Origin: Ditylenchus dipsaci
Lineage: Eukaryota; Nematoda; Chromadorea; Rhabditida; Anguinidae
Length of the DNA: 64,000 nucleotides
Direction of reading: 5' to 3'
Assembly: GCA_004194705.1 (NCBI GenBank)
Contig: SADC01001339.1
Coordinates: forward strand, 310,001 to 374,000
Part shown: positions 59,001 through 64,000 of the stretch, in pieces
Layout: each line of letters starts with the position of its first letter
How positions within the stretch are numbered: the first letter of the stretch is position 1
Notes under the pieces: model-generated
What the model was told of the DNA's origin: nothing
What the model saw: the letters and a program-made list of their open reading frames with translations, nothing else
Database searches by the model: none
Position numbers and translations under genes: made by a program

Positions 59001-62000
59001 TCTATCGGAACGCTATACCGTATATAGAAGGGTCGGCAGGCGCCTATCGGCGCCTATACAGACATTTTTGCAACAGACCATACCTAATTGCTGGCAACAA
59101 ATTCGTGCTTTGCGTGCTCGATTTTCTTACAAATGGCTTTTAAAATTCAAACTTGACTGTATGTTTTTGAGCCCCTCTCAAGAAAAAACAGATTTTAATT
59201 TAGTCCGGACTTTCCTGATCTTGATCGTATGGCTTAGGTATATCCCCTATTAGAATTGACTTTTTTAGCCGCTCTTTTTTTAACAATAGAGTGAAGAGTG
59301 AAGCAACTGGCATTTCCCCGAGTAAATATAGGGCTTTTCGAGCATTTTATCTAACTTTTGCATATGATACCCTAAATTTGCATTTTTTGCATACTTCCTT
59401 GATACGAAAATGTAGCGAATTTACTCCTCTATTGCGTCTCCGATTTTATTTAAGCATAAAGGCTGTATGAGAAATGTACCACCAAATGTGAGAATTTGGC
59501 CGCCTTTTTTATTTTTACAAAAAAGGCGGCTAAATTCTATTTTTTTATAATGAATTTAAAAAGGCGCCAAAAAATAAAAAAGGCGGCCAAATTCTCACAT
59601 TTGGTGGTACATTTCTATTTGAGCCAAGCATAAATAGTCAAAAAAAGTTTTCAGGATCTCAATTTAGACAACCAGATAATGGAAATTTTTCGAAAGATTT
59701 CACAGAAATCAATTGTGATTTCGATATTTCTTGTATTTTTTGGGCAAGTGATGGCTCATTTGAAGCCCCTCAGTGTAAGAAATATTTTGATCATAAATAT
59801 GCTAAAGGCACTAAGAAAAAAACCAGATCAGGCGTACGAAACTAAAAGACTTCAAAAGAGTCTAAAAAAAACCCTTTTTCAAAAAAATTTGCTTGGCGCC
59901 AATTCTTCCTAATGCATTAGGATTCAAATTTTAGGGGCCGTGTTGTGAGAGCGCCCTTAGGTGTTTAAATGAAGAAACAAAAATATAAAAGTTACTTTAT
60001 TCAAACCTCTAAATGTCTACATTTCTGAAATCATTCAATAGAGTTTGATGGCTTCTTGGGACGCTGATATCCTGGTACTTATTGGGCTGACGCAAACCCC
60101 CTTCCCCCGCCTTTTGTTTTGGAAATGACCCAAAATCACGTTCTACGCTATTTTTTTCTGCTCAACACAATAAAAAAAGTTTCTAAACATTTTCTGAACC
60201 AAAAGTCTGATATTTTTTTTGAAATTTTTTACTTCTACTTAAAAATTTGATGGTCTATTAAAGGTAATTTAAAACCATTTTCGATGATTTATCTGCTTTT
60301 ATATCGGTATATCCAAGTAGGGTCGACATTTCCATACTCTTTCTCCAAATTTCTGTCTTAAACTTTTATGCATCTGCTTAGCCGGTTTTCGGACTCAGCC
60401 AGCAAGAATCGTTGAGCTTAGAGGAAGAATTAAGCTTTCTTGCGATGAACTGCCGTGGGAGATGGTTGATCGTGCCATGAATTCGAACGAAATCCTGCTC
60501 CGCAGAAGCATAGAAGTTCAAGGCAGAAGGCAAGGGGTACACATGGAGGGTGGTACTTTTTTCTAGTACCAAAATACTTATTTCTAGTACCAAAATTTTG
60601 ATTTTTTGAACTTCTCATTATCCTCACTTTGTAGGTACACTTTTAAAATTTTTTGAACTATCGTGTAGCCCTGAATCTCAGCTACTCAACAAGATATCTT
60701 TTTTCAGTAAAAAAATTTAAAAAGTTAGAGATTTAGGGGTCTGAATAGAGGAACTTGGTCGAAAAAGTTACTTCATACAAAACTCAAAATCTTCATATCT
60801 TTGAAATCTTTTACAGGAAATTGAAGTCTAGTTAGAAAGCTGAGATTCAGGGCTACACGTCCATGTGTCAAGGAAAAAATCTCTAACTTTACAAAGAGGT
60901 TTTCTATGCATGTTAAATTTTGGTACTAGAAAAAAGTATTTTGGTACTAGAAATAAAGGTACTTTTATAGCTCCCCCATACTCGGATGTTTTGAAAAGTC
61001 ACCCTAAATCACCTCCCGAACTCATTTTTTTCTGCACAACAAGATACAAGAAGCATTTCTTAATACTTTCTGAATAAAAAAAATTGAAAAATTGTCAAAA
61101 AAATTGCCTCTCAACCTTCAGGCAAAAATGGTCTTTTTAGGGTATTTTTGACCAAATTTTAACCCTTTGTAAGCAAAATCTAGGTAAAAATGTTAGATTT
61201 TGAACAGTTTTTTACTTTCTGAAGCCTACCGCATAAATAAACTCTGGTATGCATATGTTTTTTTGCATTTTTTTTTTCGAGTGATTTGTGTATTAGGTAT
61301 GTGTGTGCGCGCATCTCAACCCCAAGCAACCAAGCCCCCTGCGCCCCCGAAGGGGGCGTAGGGGCTTGAGAGTTAGAGATGCGCGCACAGACTTACCTTA
61401 GACATAATTACGAGCAAGACTCTTGATCAAAAATGCATTTAGAGAGTCTTTTTGCCCAGCTCCAGCAAGAAAAATATGATAAATCACCCAAAAATGACCC
61501 TAAAATACCCTAAAAAGACCATCTTTGCCTGAGGGGTGGGAGGCAATTTTTTGACAAACTTTCAATTTTTTTATTCAGAAAGTGTTTAGAAATGCTTCTC
61601 GTACCTTGTTGTGCAGAAAAAATGAGTTCGGGAGGTGATTTAGGGTGACTTTTCAAAAAATCCGAGTATGGTGGGGGAACTATAAAAGTACCGAAATAAG
61701 TATTTTGGTACTAGATTTTTTTAAGTATTACCCACACATGGAGATGTAAATATTTTGAACTCTCAGGTTCAAATTTCCCTGGATGCACATCCAATTTTTT
61801 ATAGGGACGCTGATAATATGAAAAATAGGGAAGAATAAATATTTGGGGACATTTTTCAGAGATTTGGGGACATTTTTCAGCAATTTGGGGACATTTTTTA
61901 AAATTTCGGGACAGAAATTAATTACCACCCATTTCTATAATAAGAAAAGACATAAAAAAAATTACTGAAAAAAGAGGCGCCGGGCGCCCGACTAACAGTT

Positions 62001-62906
62001 TTCAAAAAATTCCAAAAAAATTCCCAGTATGGTTAAGACTGATTCAAATGTTAGTCCCAAACTGCAAAAAACATAAAAATTAAAAAGACGCGAATTCAAA
62101 AATATCCTGAAGTTTACAAATCCTATGCACCAATTTTTTGTGACATTCCGAAGTTTCTGGATGTCACAAGTTTTTTGCTGACTTTAATCATGCAGTCTCA
62201 TGGTAGCTATAATGTTTGCTTACTCATGCTTTAGCTCCTAGTCGCCCATCAGCGACTATTCTGAATGACTCCAGTATCCAAACGGATGACTCTGCTGCTA
62301 TTCGAGCTAAGCTTCACGCTAAGGTCTACCCTTTTTCTCGCTGCTTAAATTTCCTACCATATTTTTTTAGGTGTTCGGTGTTGAAAACAACGCTAAACCA
62401 CAGAGTAGAGCTGTACCAGTGAGCACTCAAGGAGCTTCTGAACAAATTATTTCCTGTTGGGTTCCTCCTAAGAAGCATATTGTTCAATTCTATGCAGAGA
62501 AGGCAATTTTATTTTATTTTGAAATTTAACATTTTGAATTAGCCATAACTTTTTCTTAGGCAGAAATGTTTTCACATATTTATTTGGCTAGCTTTGGCAA
62601 TTATGTGGTGTATCACATAAAGAACAAAATTTTAGAAAAAAAAATTAAACTTGCCTTGGTGTTGTTGTCAATCTCTTGCCAAAAAATGTCAAAATTTTCA
62701 AAACTTGACATTAACGATCAAGCGCAAAACAAGCTGTATTTTTATTACTTCTCCAGGTGGAGACTCAGTCAAACTACGATAGCAACGACTACTTTTATGA
62801 CTCAGACGAAGATTCATGCGATGGTGATTCCTACACTGGTTCCTTGGATGAAGATGGGGAAGAGAGGGAGCCAAGGCCACATGACTCTCCTCAAAGTTAT
62901 GCTTGG
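27773..62906 (+). CDS. DMXL2: DMXL1/2 (rabconnectin-3 alpha, DmX) homologue; 56 exons, 3' end outside window
   Basis: A very large WD40 protein. Animal DMXL proteins, with WDR7 (rabconnectin-3 beta) and ROGDI, form a RAVE-like complex that re-assembles V-ATPase on synaptic vesicles and endolysosomes; yeast Rav1 is the counterpart. The assignment rests on similarity along the whole length: N-terminal start ALNPSENCFSIGAV, WD40 stretches, the SWVRDGLLIVGMNSEM segment, the LPQYHP block opening the Rav1-like region, GSLKDAI and WPGVESL. About two thousand residues are encoded before the window ends in the intron after exon 56 (QSYAW/); the C-terminal WD40 propeller is expected beyond 64 kb. I cannot tell DMXL1 from DMXL2, and an invertebrate probably has one. 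Introns range from 46 nt to 5.2 kb and all the big ones contain transposons. Several one-base frame breaks are flagged below. Transcription is plus; the ATG at 27773 is the only one that fits. Confidence 0.93.
28923..30803. mobile_element. hAT-like composite element, 1.9 kb, TCCCG-repeat ends
   Basis: Outer ends TAGGCTTGGCAG and CTGCCAAGCCTA are inverted and bordered by the exact 8-bp repeat GGTATAAA. Just inside, both ends are stacks of TTCCCGTTTCCCG-type units. Nested within (about 29180-30250) is another inverted-repeat block with GGGGACGAATTTACC ends, CAGGTTCGAATCC (tRNA B-box-like) words and the CCAAGTGG family palindrome (29440-30080). No transposase is visible. It lies in DMXL intron 2. 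Confidence 0.75.
30804..31305. other. DMXL intron 2, right part; nothing assigned
   Basis: AT-rich sequence with an inverted segment related to 28580-28700 ('ttaattcgaaaaaattatggac', 'gaattcgaattccgcaaattgc' against 'cagcaatttccgaaatttgaattcgcg'-like words), which suggests an older palindrome surrounding the composite. No ORF. Confidence 0.4.
32147..32236. mobile_element. Tiny hairpin element CAGTCGAACCTCGATAAGCC, 90 bp
   Basis: ACAGTCGAACCTCGATAAGC is followed by its inverse ending GGTTCGACTGT, with TA on both outer sides (TTA.../...TAT). CAGTYRAACCTCGATA ends with TA duplication are typical of pogo/Tc1-type small elements. The loop is about 45 bp. In DMXL intron 7. Confidence 0.7.
32655..33655 (-). 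pseudogene. LTR-retroelement Gag with CCHC zinc knuckle, one frame break
   Basis: Retroelement structural protein. It starts at 33655 right after the LTR, with a Q-rich N-terminus, a capsid-like middle (HYVNRLKGQLRLFKF) and a C-terminal CCHC knuckle (C-x2-C-x4-H-x4-C at about 32760-32800). The frame changes once near 33034; compared with the plus-strand copy the change equals one missing base, so the break may be an assembly error. No protease or polymerase follows before the GC-rich arm. Gag and knuckle order resembles Ty3/gypsy-type elements. Confidence 0.75.
33670..33841 (-). mobile_element. LTR, 172 bp
   Basis: Reads TGTTGTATCGCCCG... to ...AGTTACAACA on the minus strand, i.e. TG...CA ends, with AATAAA inside and a purine tract (GAGGGAAGG) directly before it. 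It is followed by TTGGCGCAGTCGC, the expected place of a primer-binding site, and then by the Gag ATG. It matches the LTR at 36093-36257 in ends and layout. Confidence 0.75.
33860..34190 (-). pseudogene. 3' coding tail of another retroelement copy
   Basis: A minus-strand open frame of about 110 codons (34194-33853) ends immediately before the purine tract and LTR, where the last ORF of an LTR element is expected. It is alanine/serine/leucine-rich and I cannot name its domain. Because it is joined to the next Gag through a single LTR, two elements seem to be fused in tandem here. The divergent plus-strand Gag begins at the other edge. Confidence 0.5.
34155..36060 (+). pseudogene. LTR-retroelement Gag-protease, 5'-truncated, polymerase missing
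   Basis: The Q-rich start is cut at about 34155 (it corresponds to a point shortly after the start of the minus-strand copy). The long ORF 34194-35402 contains the capsid-like region, two Cys/His-rich stretches (C-x2-C-x4-H-x4-C near 34970-35010) and an aspartic protease with LDTGSEV near 35195. The frame breaks near 35270 and protease-like sequence (LLGINALNALGF) continues in the next frame. The rest, to 36060, is low-complexity and includes another CSICGLMHW-type motif, so part of Gag may be duplicated. No reverse transcriptase or integrase is visible. Confidence 0.75.
36093..36257 (+). mobile_element. 3' LTR, 165 bp
   Basis: Begins TGTTGTGTACTGTG and ends GGATACAACA, preceded by the polypurine tract GGGGGAAGG and with AATAAAGCT inside. 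It is similar in length and ends to the minus-strand LTR at 33670-33841. Confidence 0.75.
37290..39817 (+). CDS. DMXL exons 8-19: linker and continued WD40 region
   Basis: Exons: 37290-37451, 37502-37559, 37607-37649, 37703-37766, 37818-38075, 38351-38479, 38552-38697, 39005-39067, 39124-39283, 39332-39402, 39452-39617, 39666-39817. Landmarks: a basic KHKRKKFSHKHF linker, LAASINAEN (exon 10), WLNNKELIFTNG across exons 11-12, VLFSIHPVDGSLLTW (exon 13), VSFASRFPDAFPLTD (exon 14), LTSHENGSLNLWRLS (exon 16), HPVLPLLLTAS (exon 17), SELILWKVAPVGPL (exon 18) and GKLCVYQAIVDAR (exon 19). Every junction is GT-AG with matching phase. Introns 9 (47 nt) and 10-11 (50-53 nt) are very short. The start of exon 13 uses a weak TTAGAG acceptor chosen because it alone keeps the frame. 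Confidence 0.88.
40141..40276. mobile_element. pogo-type MITE, TACCGTATTTCCTCTAAT ends, 136 bp
   Basis: Left TACCGTATTTCCTCTAATTT, right GGAAATACGTA, with inner AGCCCCCGGGGCT and several GGGGGCTAAATT units. TA at both outer edges. In DMXL intron 19. Confidence 0.75.
40640..41195. repeat. Two copies of the 'GAACTTCTGTACGGATT' inverted-repeat family
   Basis: Copies at 40640-40860 and 40968-41190. Each has a CTGTACGGATTT...GGTTTCTAA arm, a short loop, and the inverse arm, with CCGCCAATTCAA and GGCCATTG words outside. Other copies are at 13390, 50905 and 51974. The mirrored core is well conserved between copies. In DMXL intron 19, non-coding. Confidence 0.7.
41269..43955 (+). CDS. DMXL exons 20-28: end of N-terminal propeller region
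   Basis: Exons: 41269-41471, 41524-41755, 41812-41963, 42435-42736, 42795-42942, 43000-43082, 43140-43363, 43414-43643, 43693-43955. Landmarks: STQSTARPGCVL, LLHIFEKDLVV, SAGHLPSSSLQ, APYTLLLACSDDQIRFM, FECESSGGVEWL, IDWVSTEDGSHILTVGIG, MSWVRDGLLIVGMNSEM and GLFEASRLANPILPQYHPK. Three one-base breaks: the exon 22/23 junction (GGG at 41961-41963), a T4 run at 42859-42862 in exon 24, and an A4 run at 43708-43711 in exon 28. In each case one additional base of the run puts the conserved sequence back in one frame. Confidence 0.88.
43995..45470. repeat. Near-perfect 1.46-kb palindrome filling DMXL intron 28
   Basis: The left arm (about 44010-44715) and right arm (about 44760-45470) are inverse copies over about 700 bp each: for example ACATGTTATATACCACTCG at 44088 is answered by CGAGTGGTATATAACATGTG at 45392, and CTTATAAAGTAGTTCCCCG at 44983 answers CGGGGAACTACTTTATAAGG at 44503. 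The loop is about 40 bp. No ORF. A related shorter inverted pair is at 54060-54440. Confidence 0.85.
45504..48068 (+). CDS. DMXL exons 29-43: Rav1-like (RAVE) region
   Basis: Exons: 45504-45581, 45631-45801, 45852-45952, 46108-46228, 46275-46385, 46436-46513, 46564-46587, 46819-46868, 46924-47053, 47108-47279, 47326-47424, 47471-47635, 47683-47732, 47793-47942, 48001-48068. Landmarks: LIEMLNAGKIKRVKAVLLHV, TIAPLPLYALIAAD, acidic NDDASDEDLDEMLDD, LSSVDQMHLLAIADT, VDECGLRFLMAMKQHEYLL, LRSFGVAWWLKNTTTLRIC, DRWKRAALKNAFTL, AAAFFLLGGSLKDAI and FERSMAFWLIKEYAHA. Exon 35 is only 24 nt. Exon 36 (50 nt) does not keep phase as written (51 nt would) and could be optional, since exons 35 and 37 join in phase without it. 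The exon 31/32 junction also needs one base or an alternative donor (GTTCTC). Confidence 0.88.
46600..46800. repeat. CAGTCAAACCTC repeat in intron 35
   Basis: Contains TCAAACCTCCGATATAAGG, TTACAGTCAAACCTCTGATT and the inverse CCTTATATCGGGG...TTGACTGTAGG. It belongs with the elements at 32147 and 52985. The 77-codon ORF over it is not coding; it lies between exons 35 and 36. Confidence 0.6.
48629..49318. mobile_element. FB-like element 1, 690 bp, exact 9-bp target duplication
   Basis: Ends GGACAATACTTTTTTCTGGCG and its inverse ...AAAGTATTGTCC. The arms carry repeated TTTTTTGGCGCAAAT units, then a palindrome centred near 48860 (TTCATACTTTTAGCTTT). CTAATATAT is found immediately outside both ends. 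The right half is interrupted by a TAGTAACGAATACCCC-family MITE (48980-49222). No transposase. In DMXL intron 43. Confidence 0.85.
48980..49222. mobile_element. MITE with C/G-run ends (TAGTARCGAATACCCC), copy 2
   Basis: Left TAGTAACGAATACCCCCCCC, right GGGGGGTATTCGCTACTA, core 'aggcttagcccttaggcttgg' as in the copy at 8577-8811. Inserted in FB-like element 1. Confidence 0.75.
49335..50157. mobile_element. FB-like element 2, 823 bp, minisatellite arms
   Basis: Left arm: about nine TTTTTTGCCGCAAATATAC units; right arm: about seven inverse units. The inner arm edges match exactly over ATTTTACAGTTGCCAGATGC/inverse. ATCAAGAAA flanks both ends (9-bp duplication), and its first bases overlap the duplication of FB-like element 1. 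The central 440 bp contains 'ctagccatactgtct' also seen at 4640 (inverted). The ORFs of both strands in the arms are repeat translations. Confidence 0.8.
50196..50274 (-). tRNA. tRNA-like sequence (Ser/Leu type), probably a pseudo-tRNA
   Basis: On the minus strand the A-box-like GGATGGCCGAGAGGTTTAGC is followed about 35 nt later by the B-box-like GAGTTCGACTC. The D-arm is good for a class II tRNA, but the T-arm stem does not pair in the normal register and I could not draw a complete acceptor stem, so it is likely decayed or a SINE head. It lies just right of FB-like element 2. Confidence 0.4.
50482..53911 (+). CDS. DMXL exons 44-51
   Basis: Exons: 50482-50707, 50761-50893, 52298-52532, 52602-52687, 53163-53284, 53336-53567, 53638-53801, 53851-53911. 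Landmarks: FNFYTFLRKHPLVVRRRL (exon 44), MASGCPLLALDVLSRLP (exon 45), acidic LNDDLELKWSDDEEKEE (exon 46), MMDELATLASGFEIDGGQLR (exon 47), WLESECEVLHEVCDF (exon 48), TLTSYCALHSAQ and IQMELLLLLLE (exon 49), LDILLTIAELKEPP (exon 50). Intron 47 starts with GC (AAG/GCAATTT) and fits phase 0 on both sides. Exon 50 has a one-base break at the CCC run 53708-53710. Intron 45 (1.4 kb) holds four small repeat elements. Confidence 0.88.
50905..51141. repeat. 'GAACTTCTGTACGGATT' inverted-repeat family copy
   Basis: Outer ends TTAAAGGGGCATGCCCACGC and its inverse GCGTGAGCATGCCCCTTTAA. Core as at 40640 and 51974. In DMXL intron 45. Confidence 0.75.
51177..51452. mobile_element. pogo-type MITE, TACCGTATATCTTCTAATAA ends, 276 bp
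   Basis: Left TACCGTATATCTTCTAATAA and right TTATTAGAAGATATACGGTA are perfect inverses, each followed by GGCCCCATGGGG. The inner arms (GGCATTGTGTTTT/ inverse) are a looser stem. TA at both outer edges. In DMXL intron 45. Confidence 0.85.
51628..51868 (+). repeat. Dispersed 240-bp repeat 'CTACCGCATRAATAAACTC', copy 2
   Basis: Starts CTACCGCATAAATAAACTC and includes the CACCCGAAGGGGGCGCAAGGG hairpin segment; slightly shorter than the other two copies. Confidence 0.7.
51974..52260. repeat. 'GAACTTCTGTACGGATT' family copy plus a TATGACAGTAGC end
   Basis: 51974-52209: AAAGGGCCATTGCC and its inverse enclose the same core as at 40640. At 52240-52260 a lone GGGGGGTATATGACAGTAGC matches the ends of 15570-15710. 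Confidence 0.7.
52985..53145. repeat. CAAACTTTGATATA repeat in the GC-donor intron 47
   Basis: Left words TAGTCAAACTTTGATATATC and right words TTGTATCGAAGTGTGCC with CACACCCTATATAACGTG inside. A loose relative of the CAGTCAAACCTC elements. Confidence 0.5.
54060..54440. repeat. Shorter relative of the intron-28 palindrome
   Basis: Shares GAACTGCATCCGATAGCATCA-like, GAAGTCAGACGAATTTTGA and GGGACCAAGGCAAATTTTT words with 44480-44620, and has its own inverse arm (TTTGCCTTGGTCCCTCCTAT onward). In DMXL intron 51. Confidence 0.65.
54704..56709 (-). mobile_element. pogo/Tigger-type DNA transposon, well preserved, 2.0 kb
   Basis: Left end TACCGTAAATTGTTTAATAA and right end TTATTAAAGAATTTACGGTA are inverted with TA at both edges. 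Subterminal blocks of AACGGACACACTCTAA-type units occur at both ends (54725-54830 and 56605-56690). The coding region is on the minus strand, opposite to the DMXL host gene. It may be the source of activity for short elements with similar ends. Confidence 0.85.
54866..56470 (-). CDS. pogo-type transposase (HTH, CENP-B-like, DDE)
   Basis: Domains in order on the minus strand: an N-terminal HTH exon (about 56470-56236; NVASAAKKYKVTKSRIYEW), a second exon (about 56175-56005) with GGGRHVTFPKLDAELADWI typical of CENP-B/Tigger DNA-binding domains, then the DDE domain: AMDETAVWFDC (first Asp, about 55790), LLIWDAFAAHKS (second Asp, about 55490), YIPGGCTKFIQ (about 55395), and ELVLSWVYQSW. The C-terminus is acidic (NVSEDEILLFDD) and ends at 54866. 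Short GT-AG introns are likely at about 55380-55335 and 55140-55095. One frame change near 55735 separates the DET part from the rest; it is not of the missing-one-base kind seen elsewhere, so the gene may be truly damaged or contain an unrecognised intron. Confidence 0.75.
56840..57105. repeat. Palindrome beside the pogo element
   Basis: Left arm GATTAGGAGGAAATGA... and right arm the inverse TTTCCTCCTTTATTAGATC; the centre has TGTTATTTTTGGACCACGG and its inverse. About 265 bp, non-coding. Confidence 0.6.
57115..57185. repeat. GGTAGTGAAACGGCC tandem repeat
   Basis: Four degenerate copies of a 15-18 bp unit, with no partner arm found in the window. Confidence 0.45.
57671..62906 (+). CDS. DMXL exons 52-56, up to the variable acidic linker
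   Basis: Exons: 57671-57963, 58014-58092, 62235-62323, 62371-62502, 62757-62906. Landmarks: LPARWPGVESLMALLAREKD and LRLLLAEFFIAITMSLFSYA (exon 52), AYATVFGGAGEKKLRSS (exon 53), KLHAK/VFGVENNAKPQSRA (54-55), ISCWVPPKKHIVQFYAEK (55), and in exon 56 an acidic YDSDEDSCDGDSYTGS linker ending DSPQSYAW before GTATGT. Exon 55 ends AAG/GCAATTTT, a second GC donor; a direct join to exon 56 keeps phase 0. An alternative small exon after TTCTTAG at 62561 (GCAGAAATG...) is possible but has no family support. Introns 51 (3.76 kb) and 53 (4.14 kb) carry transposons. Confidence 0.87.
58340..59010. repeat. Imperfect satellite-like repeats in intron 53
   Basis: 58340-58410 has CCGCATCC/GCATACG words in both orientations. 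58765-59010 has about seven imperfect copies of a unit containing CGGCACCCCTACCTACTC and GACACAAAACACTCACACT, mean length about 30-35 bp. Non-coding. Confidence 0.5.
59468..59625. repeat. Hairpin element GAGAAATGTACCACCAAATG, 158 bp
   Basis: GAGAAATGTACCACCAAATG at the left is mirrored by CATTTGGTGGTACATTTCT at the right; the inner stem contains GGCCGCCTTTTTT and its inverse. Single related words occur at 28096 (GAGAAATGCACCACC). Confidence 0.65.
60545..61720. repeat. Composite foldback with TTTTGGTACTAGAAATA arms
   Basis: Inverse pairs of TAGTACCAAAATACTT occur at 60560, 60925 and 61690. A larger palindrome (60960-61225 against 61475-61720; CATACTCGGATG-type outer ends, TCACCCTAAATCACCTCCC inside) surrounds a copy of the 240-bp CTACCGCAT repeat (61226-61470). 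No ORF of note. Confidence 0.6.
61226..61470 (+). repeat. Dispersed 240-bp repeat 'CTACCGCATRAATAAACTC', copy 3
   Basis: Begins CTACCGCATAAATAAACTC and contains the CCCCTGCGCCCCCGAAGGG hairpin; it is close to copy 1 (7895-8150). It sits at the centre of a palindrome, i.e. as an insertion in a foldback loop. Confidence 0.75.
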
Positions 62907-63179
62907 GTATGTTCAACCAACAATTGCATTAATTTTAGGGTCGTACAATATGATTTCCGGAATATGAATCTATAATTCCGTATAATTCTCAGGATAATTC
63001 TCCGGAATATCGATTCCCCCCTTATAAAATTCAAAATAAAATCTCATATGAAATACCCCCTTTTTAGTTACGAGGAGAATTTTACAACCCTAGCTGATTT
63101 ATAATATTAAAAATCCTAGAGCAGAACAAAAATAGAAAATCGAAAATAAATTTTTTATACAAAAGAACTAAATGCACCT

Positions 63180-63292
63180 ATCGTATTCTACTTAATAGGC
63201 CGGCACTCTCCATTGATAATTAATAACCGGCACCCTAGAGGGTGTTTGAAAAAATAACCCGACAAGCCGGCCTATTAGAGCAAATAAGGTAA
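63180..63292. mobile_element. pogo-type short element, divergent ends
   Basis: Left TCGTATTCTACTTAATAGGCC and right GGCCTATTAGAGCAAATAAGGTA, with repeated GCCGGCACYCT words inside, similar in style to the CGGGCACCCT subterminal blocks of the element at 24156. In the last DMXL intron of the window. Confidence 0.6.
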
Positions 63293-63307
63293 GTCGTTTT
63301 TTGGAAC

Positions 63308-63974
63308 GGACAATACTTTTTTCTCCGCCTAGAACACTTCTTTTTCCGCCTAAAACACTTTTTTCTCCGCCTAATTTACTCTTTTTTCTGACTGATTTTG
63401 ATTCTCGACACGAAATACACAATTTTTAATTTTTTGTGTGAAATTCAGGGGTGGGCAAAGATCAGATGACTCAGGACCCACTCCGGAATGGCCAAAAGGC
63501 CAAAATAATTGGGTTATGGGGGTTTCTAAAAGGGAGTAAACCTTTTGAGAAAAATCGATTGAGCGGATCAGATTTCGGGTCCGATGGGCTTAATCGCCTA
63601 CAATTCCACCCTGAACCACTCAGAACCACCATAAACCTGTAATTCTGAGCGATTAAGCCCATCGGACCCGAAATCTGATCCGCTCAATCGATTTTTCTCA
63701 AAAAGTTTACTCCCTTTTAGAATACCCCCAAAACCAATGATTTTGGCTGTTGGCCATTCCGGAGTGGGTCCTGAGCCATCTGGTCTTTGCCCACCCCTGA
63801 ATGTCACACAAAAAAATTTAAAAATGGTTGATTTCGTGTCGAGAATCAAAATCAGTCAGAAAAAAGAGTAAATTAGGCGGAAAAAGAAGTAAATTAGGCG
63901 GAGAAAAAAGTATTTTAGGCGGAAATGAAATTAGGCGGAAAAAAGTGTTTTAGGCGGAGAAAAAAGTATTGTCC
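63308..63974. mobile_element. FB-like element 3, 667 bp, exact 9-bp target duplication
   Basis: Ends GGACAATACTTTTTTCTCCGCC and its inverse; the first 14 bases equal those of FB-like element 1. Arms have four or five TTTTTCCGCCTAAAACAC units. TTTTGGAAC flanks both ends exactly. The inner part is a long palindrome (arms about 63448-63635 and 63640-63805) that begins CAGGGGTGGGCAAAG, the style of hAT termini. No ORF with a domain. Confidence 0.85.
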
Positions 63975-64000
63975 TTTTGGAACTCCCGATTCTTTTTTTG

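Noticed and set aside
62561..62755. A DMXL exon starting GCAGAAATG after TTCTTAG
   Set aside because: No resemblance to the family at this place, and exon 55 joins the acidic-linker exon in phase without it.

Overview
This is a eukaryotic, almost certainly invertebrate-animal, nuclear window. It is AT-rich, its genes are split by many GT-AG introns whose commonest length is only about 46-60 nt, and it has no operons or bacterial features. I cannot name the species. It carries parts of four protein genes embedded in a very dense landscape of inverted-repeat (foldback, MITE-like) elements.

Layout. (1) 1-13.8 kb: a partial F-box/LRR gene on the minus strand (2.27-3.36 kb), otherwise foldback elements, many nested in each other. 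(2) 13.89-14.45 kb, minus: a five-exon gene for an unrecognised basic protein of about 121 residues. (3) 17.88-26.80 kb, minus: an SRA1-type gene (steroid receptor RNA activator protein family; the C-terminal domain is shared with Sec31), with Q/N/P-rich middle exons and introns full of transposons, including a decayed pogo/Tigger-type element at 24.16-26.37 kb. (4) 27.77 kb to beyond the right edge, plus: a DMXL/rabconnectin-3 alpha (DmX, Rav1-like) gene. I trace 56 exons from the start codon to 62.9 kb; the C-terminal WD40 exons lie outside the window. SRA1 and DMXL are head to head about 1 kb apart. The products are unrelated in role: DMXL proteins promote V-ATPase assembly with WDR7 and ROGDI; SRA1 is a nuclear co-regulator.

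Mobile DNA. DMXL intron 7 (5.2 kb) holds two divergent LTR-retroelement pieces (Gag; Gag plus protease) with two LTRs and no recognisable polymerase. DMXL intron 51 holds a well-preserved pogo-type transposon (54.70-56.71 kb). Both pogo elements and at least five short non-autonomous elements share termini of the form TA-CCGTATTT...CTAATA. A second group has TAGGGTTG or CAGGG-type ends with 8-bp target duplications (hAT-like). A third group has ends built of short tandem repeats and, in three cases, exact 9-bp target duplications, as in foldback (FB) transposons. One intron (28) is almost entirely a 1.46-kb palindrome.

Sequence quality. In DMXL, SRA1 and the retroelement ORFs the reading frame repeatedly breaks in the same direction (one base missing), usually at homopolymers, while splice sites and conservation on both sides are intact. 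The likeliest reading is residual indel errors in a long-read assembly, so several predicted 'pseudogenes' here may be sound genes. Exon coordinates were read by eye from splice signals, frame and remembered family similarity; none was checked by alignment or RNA data.
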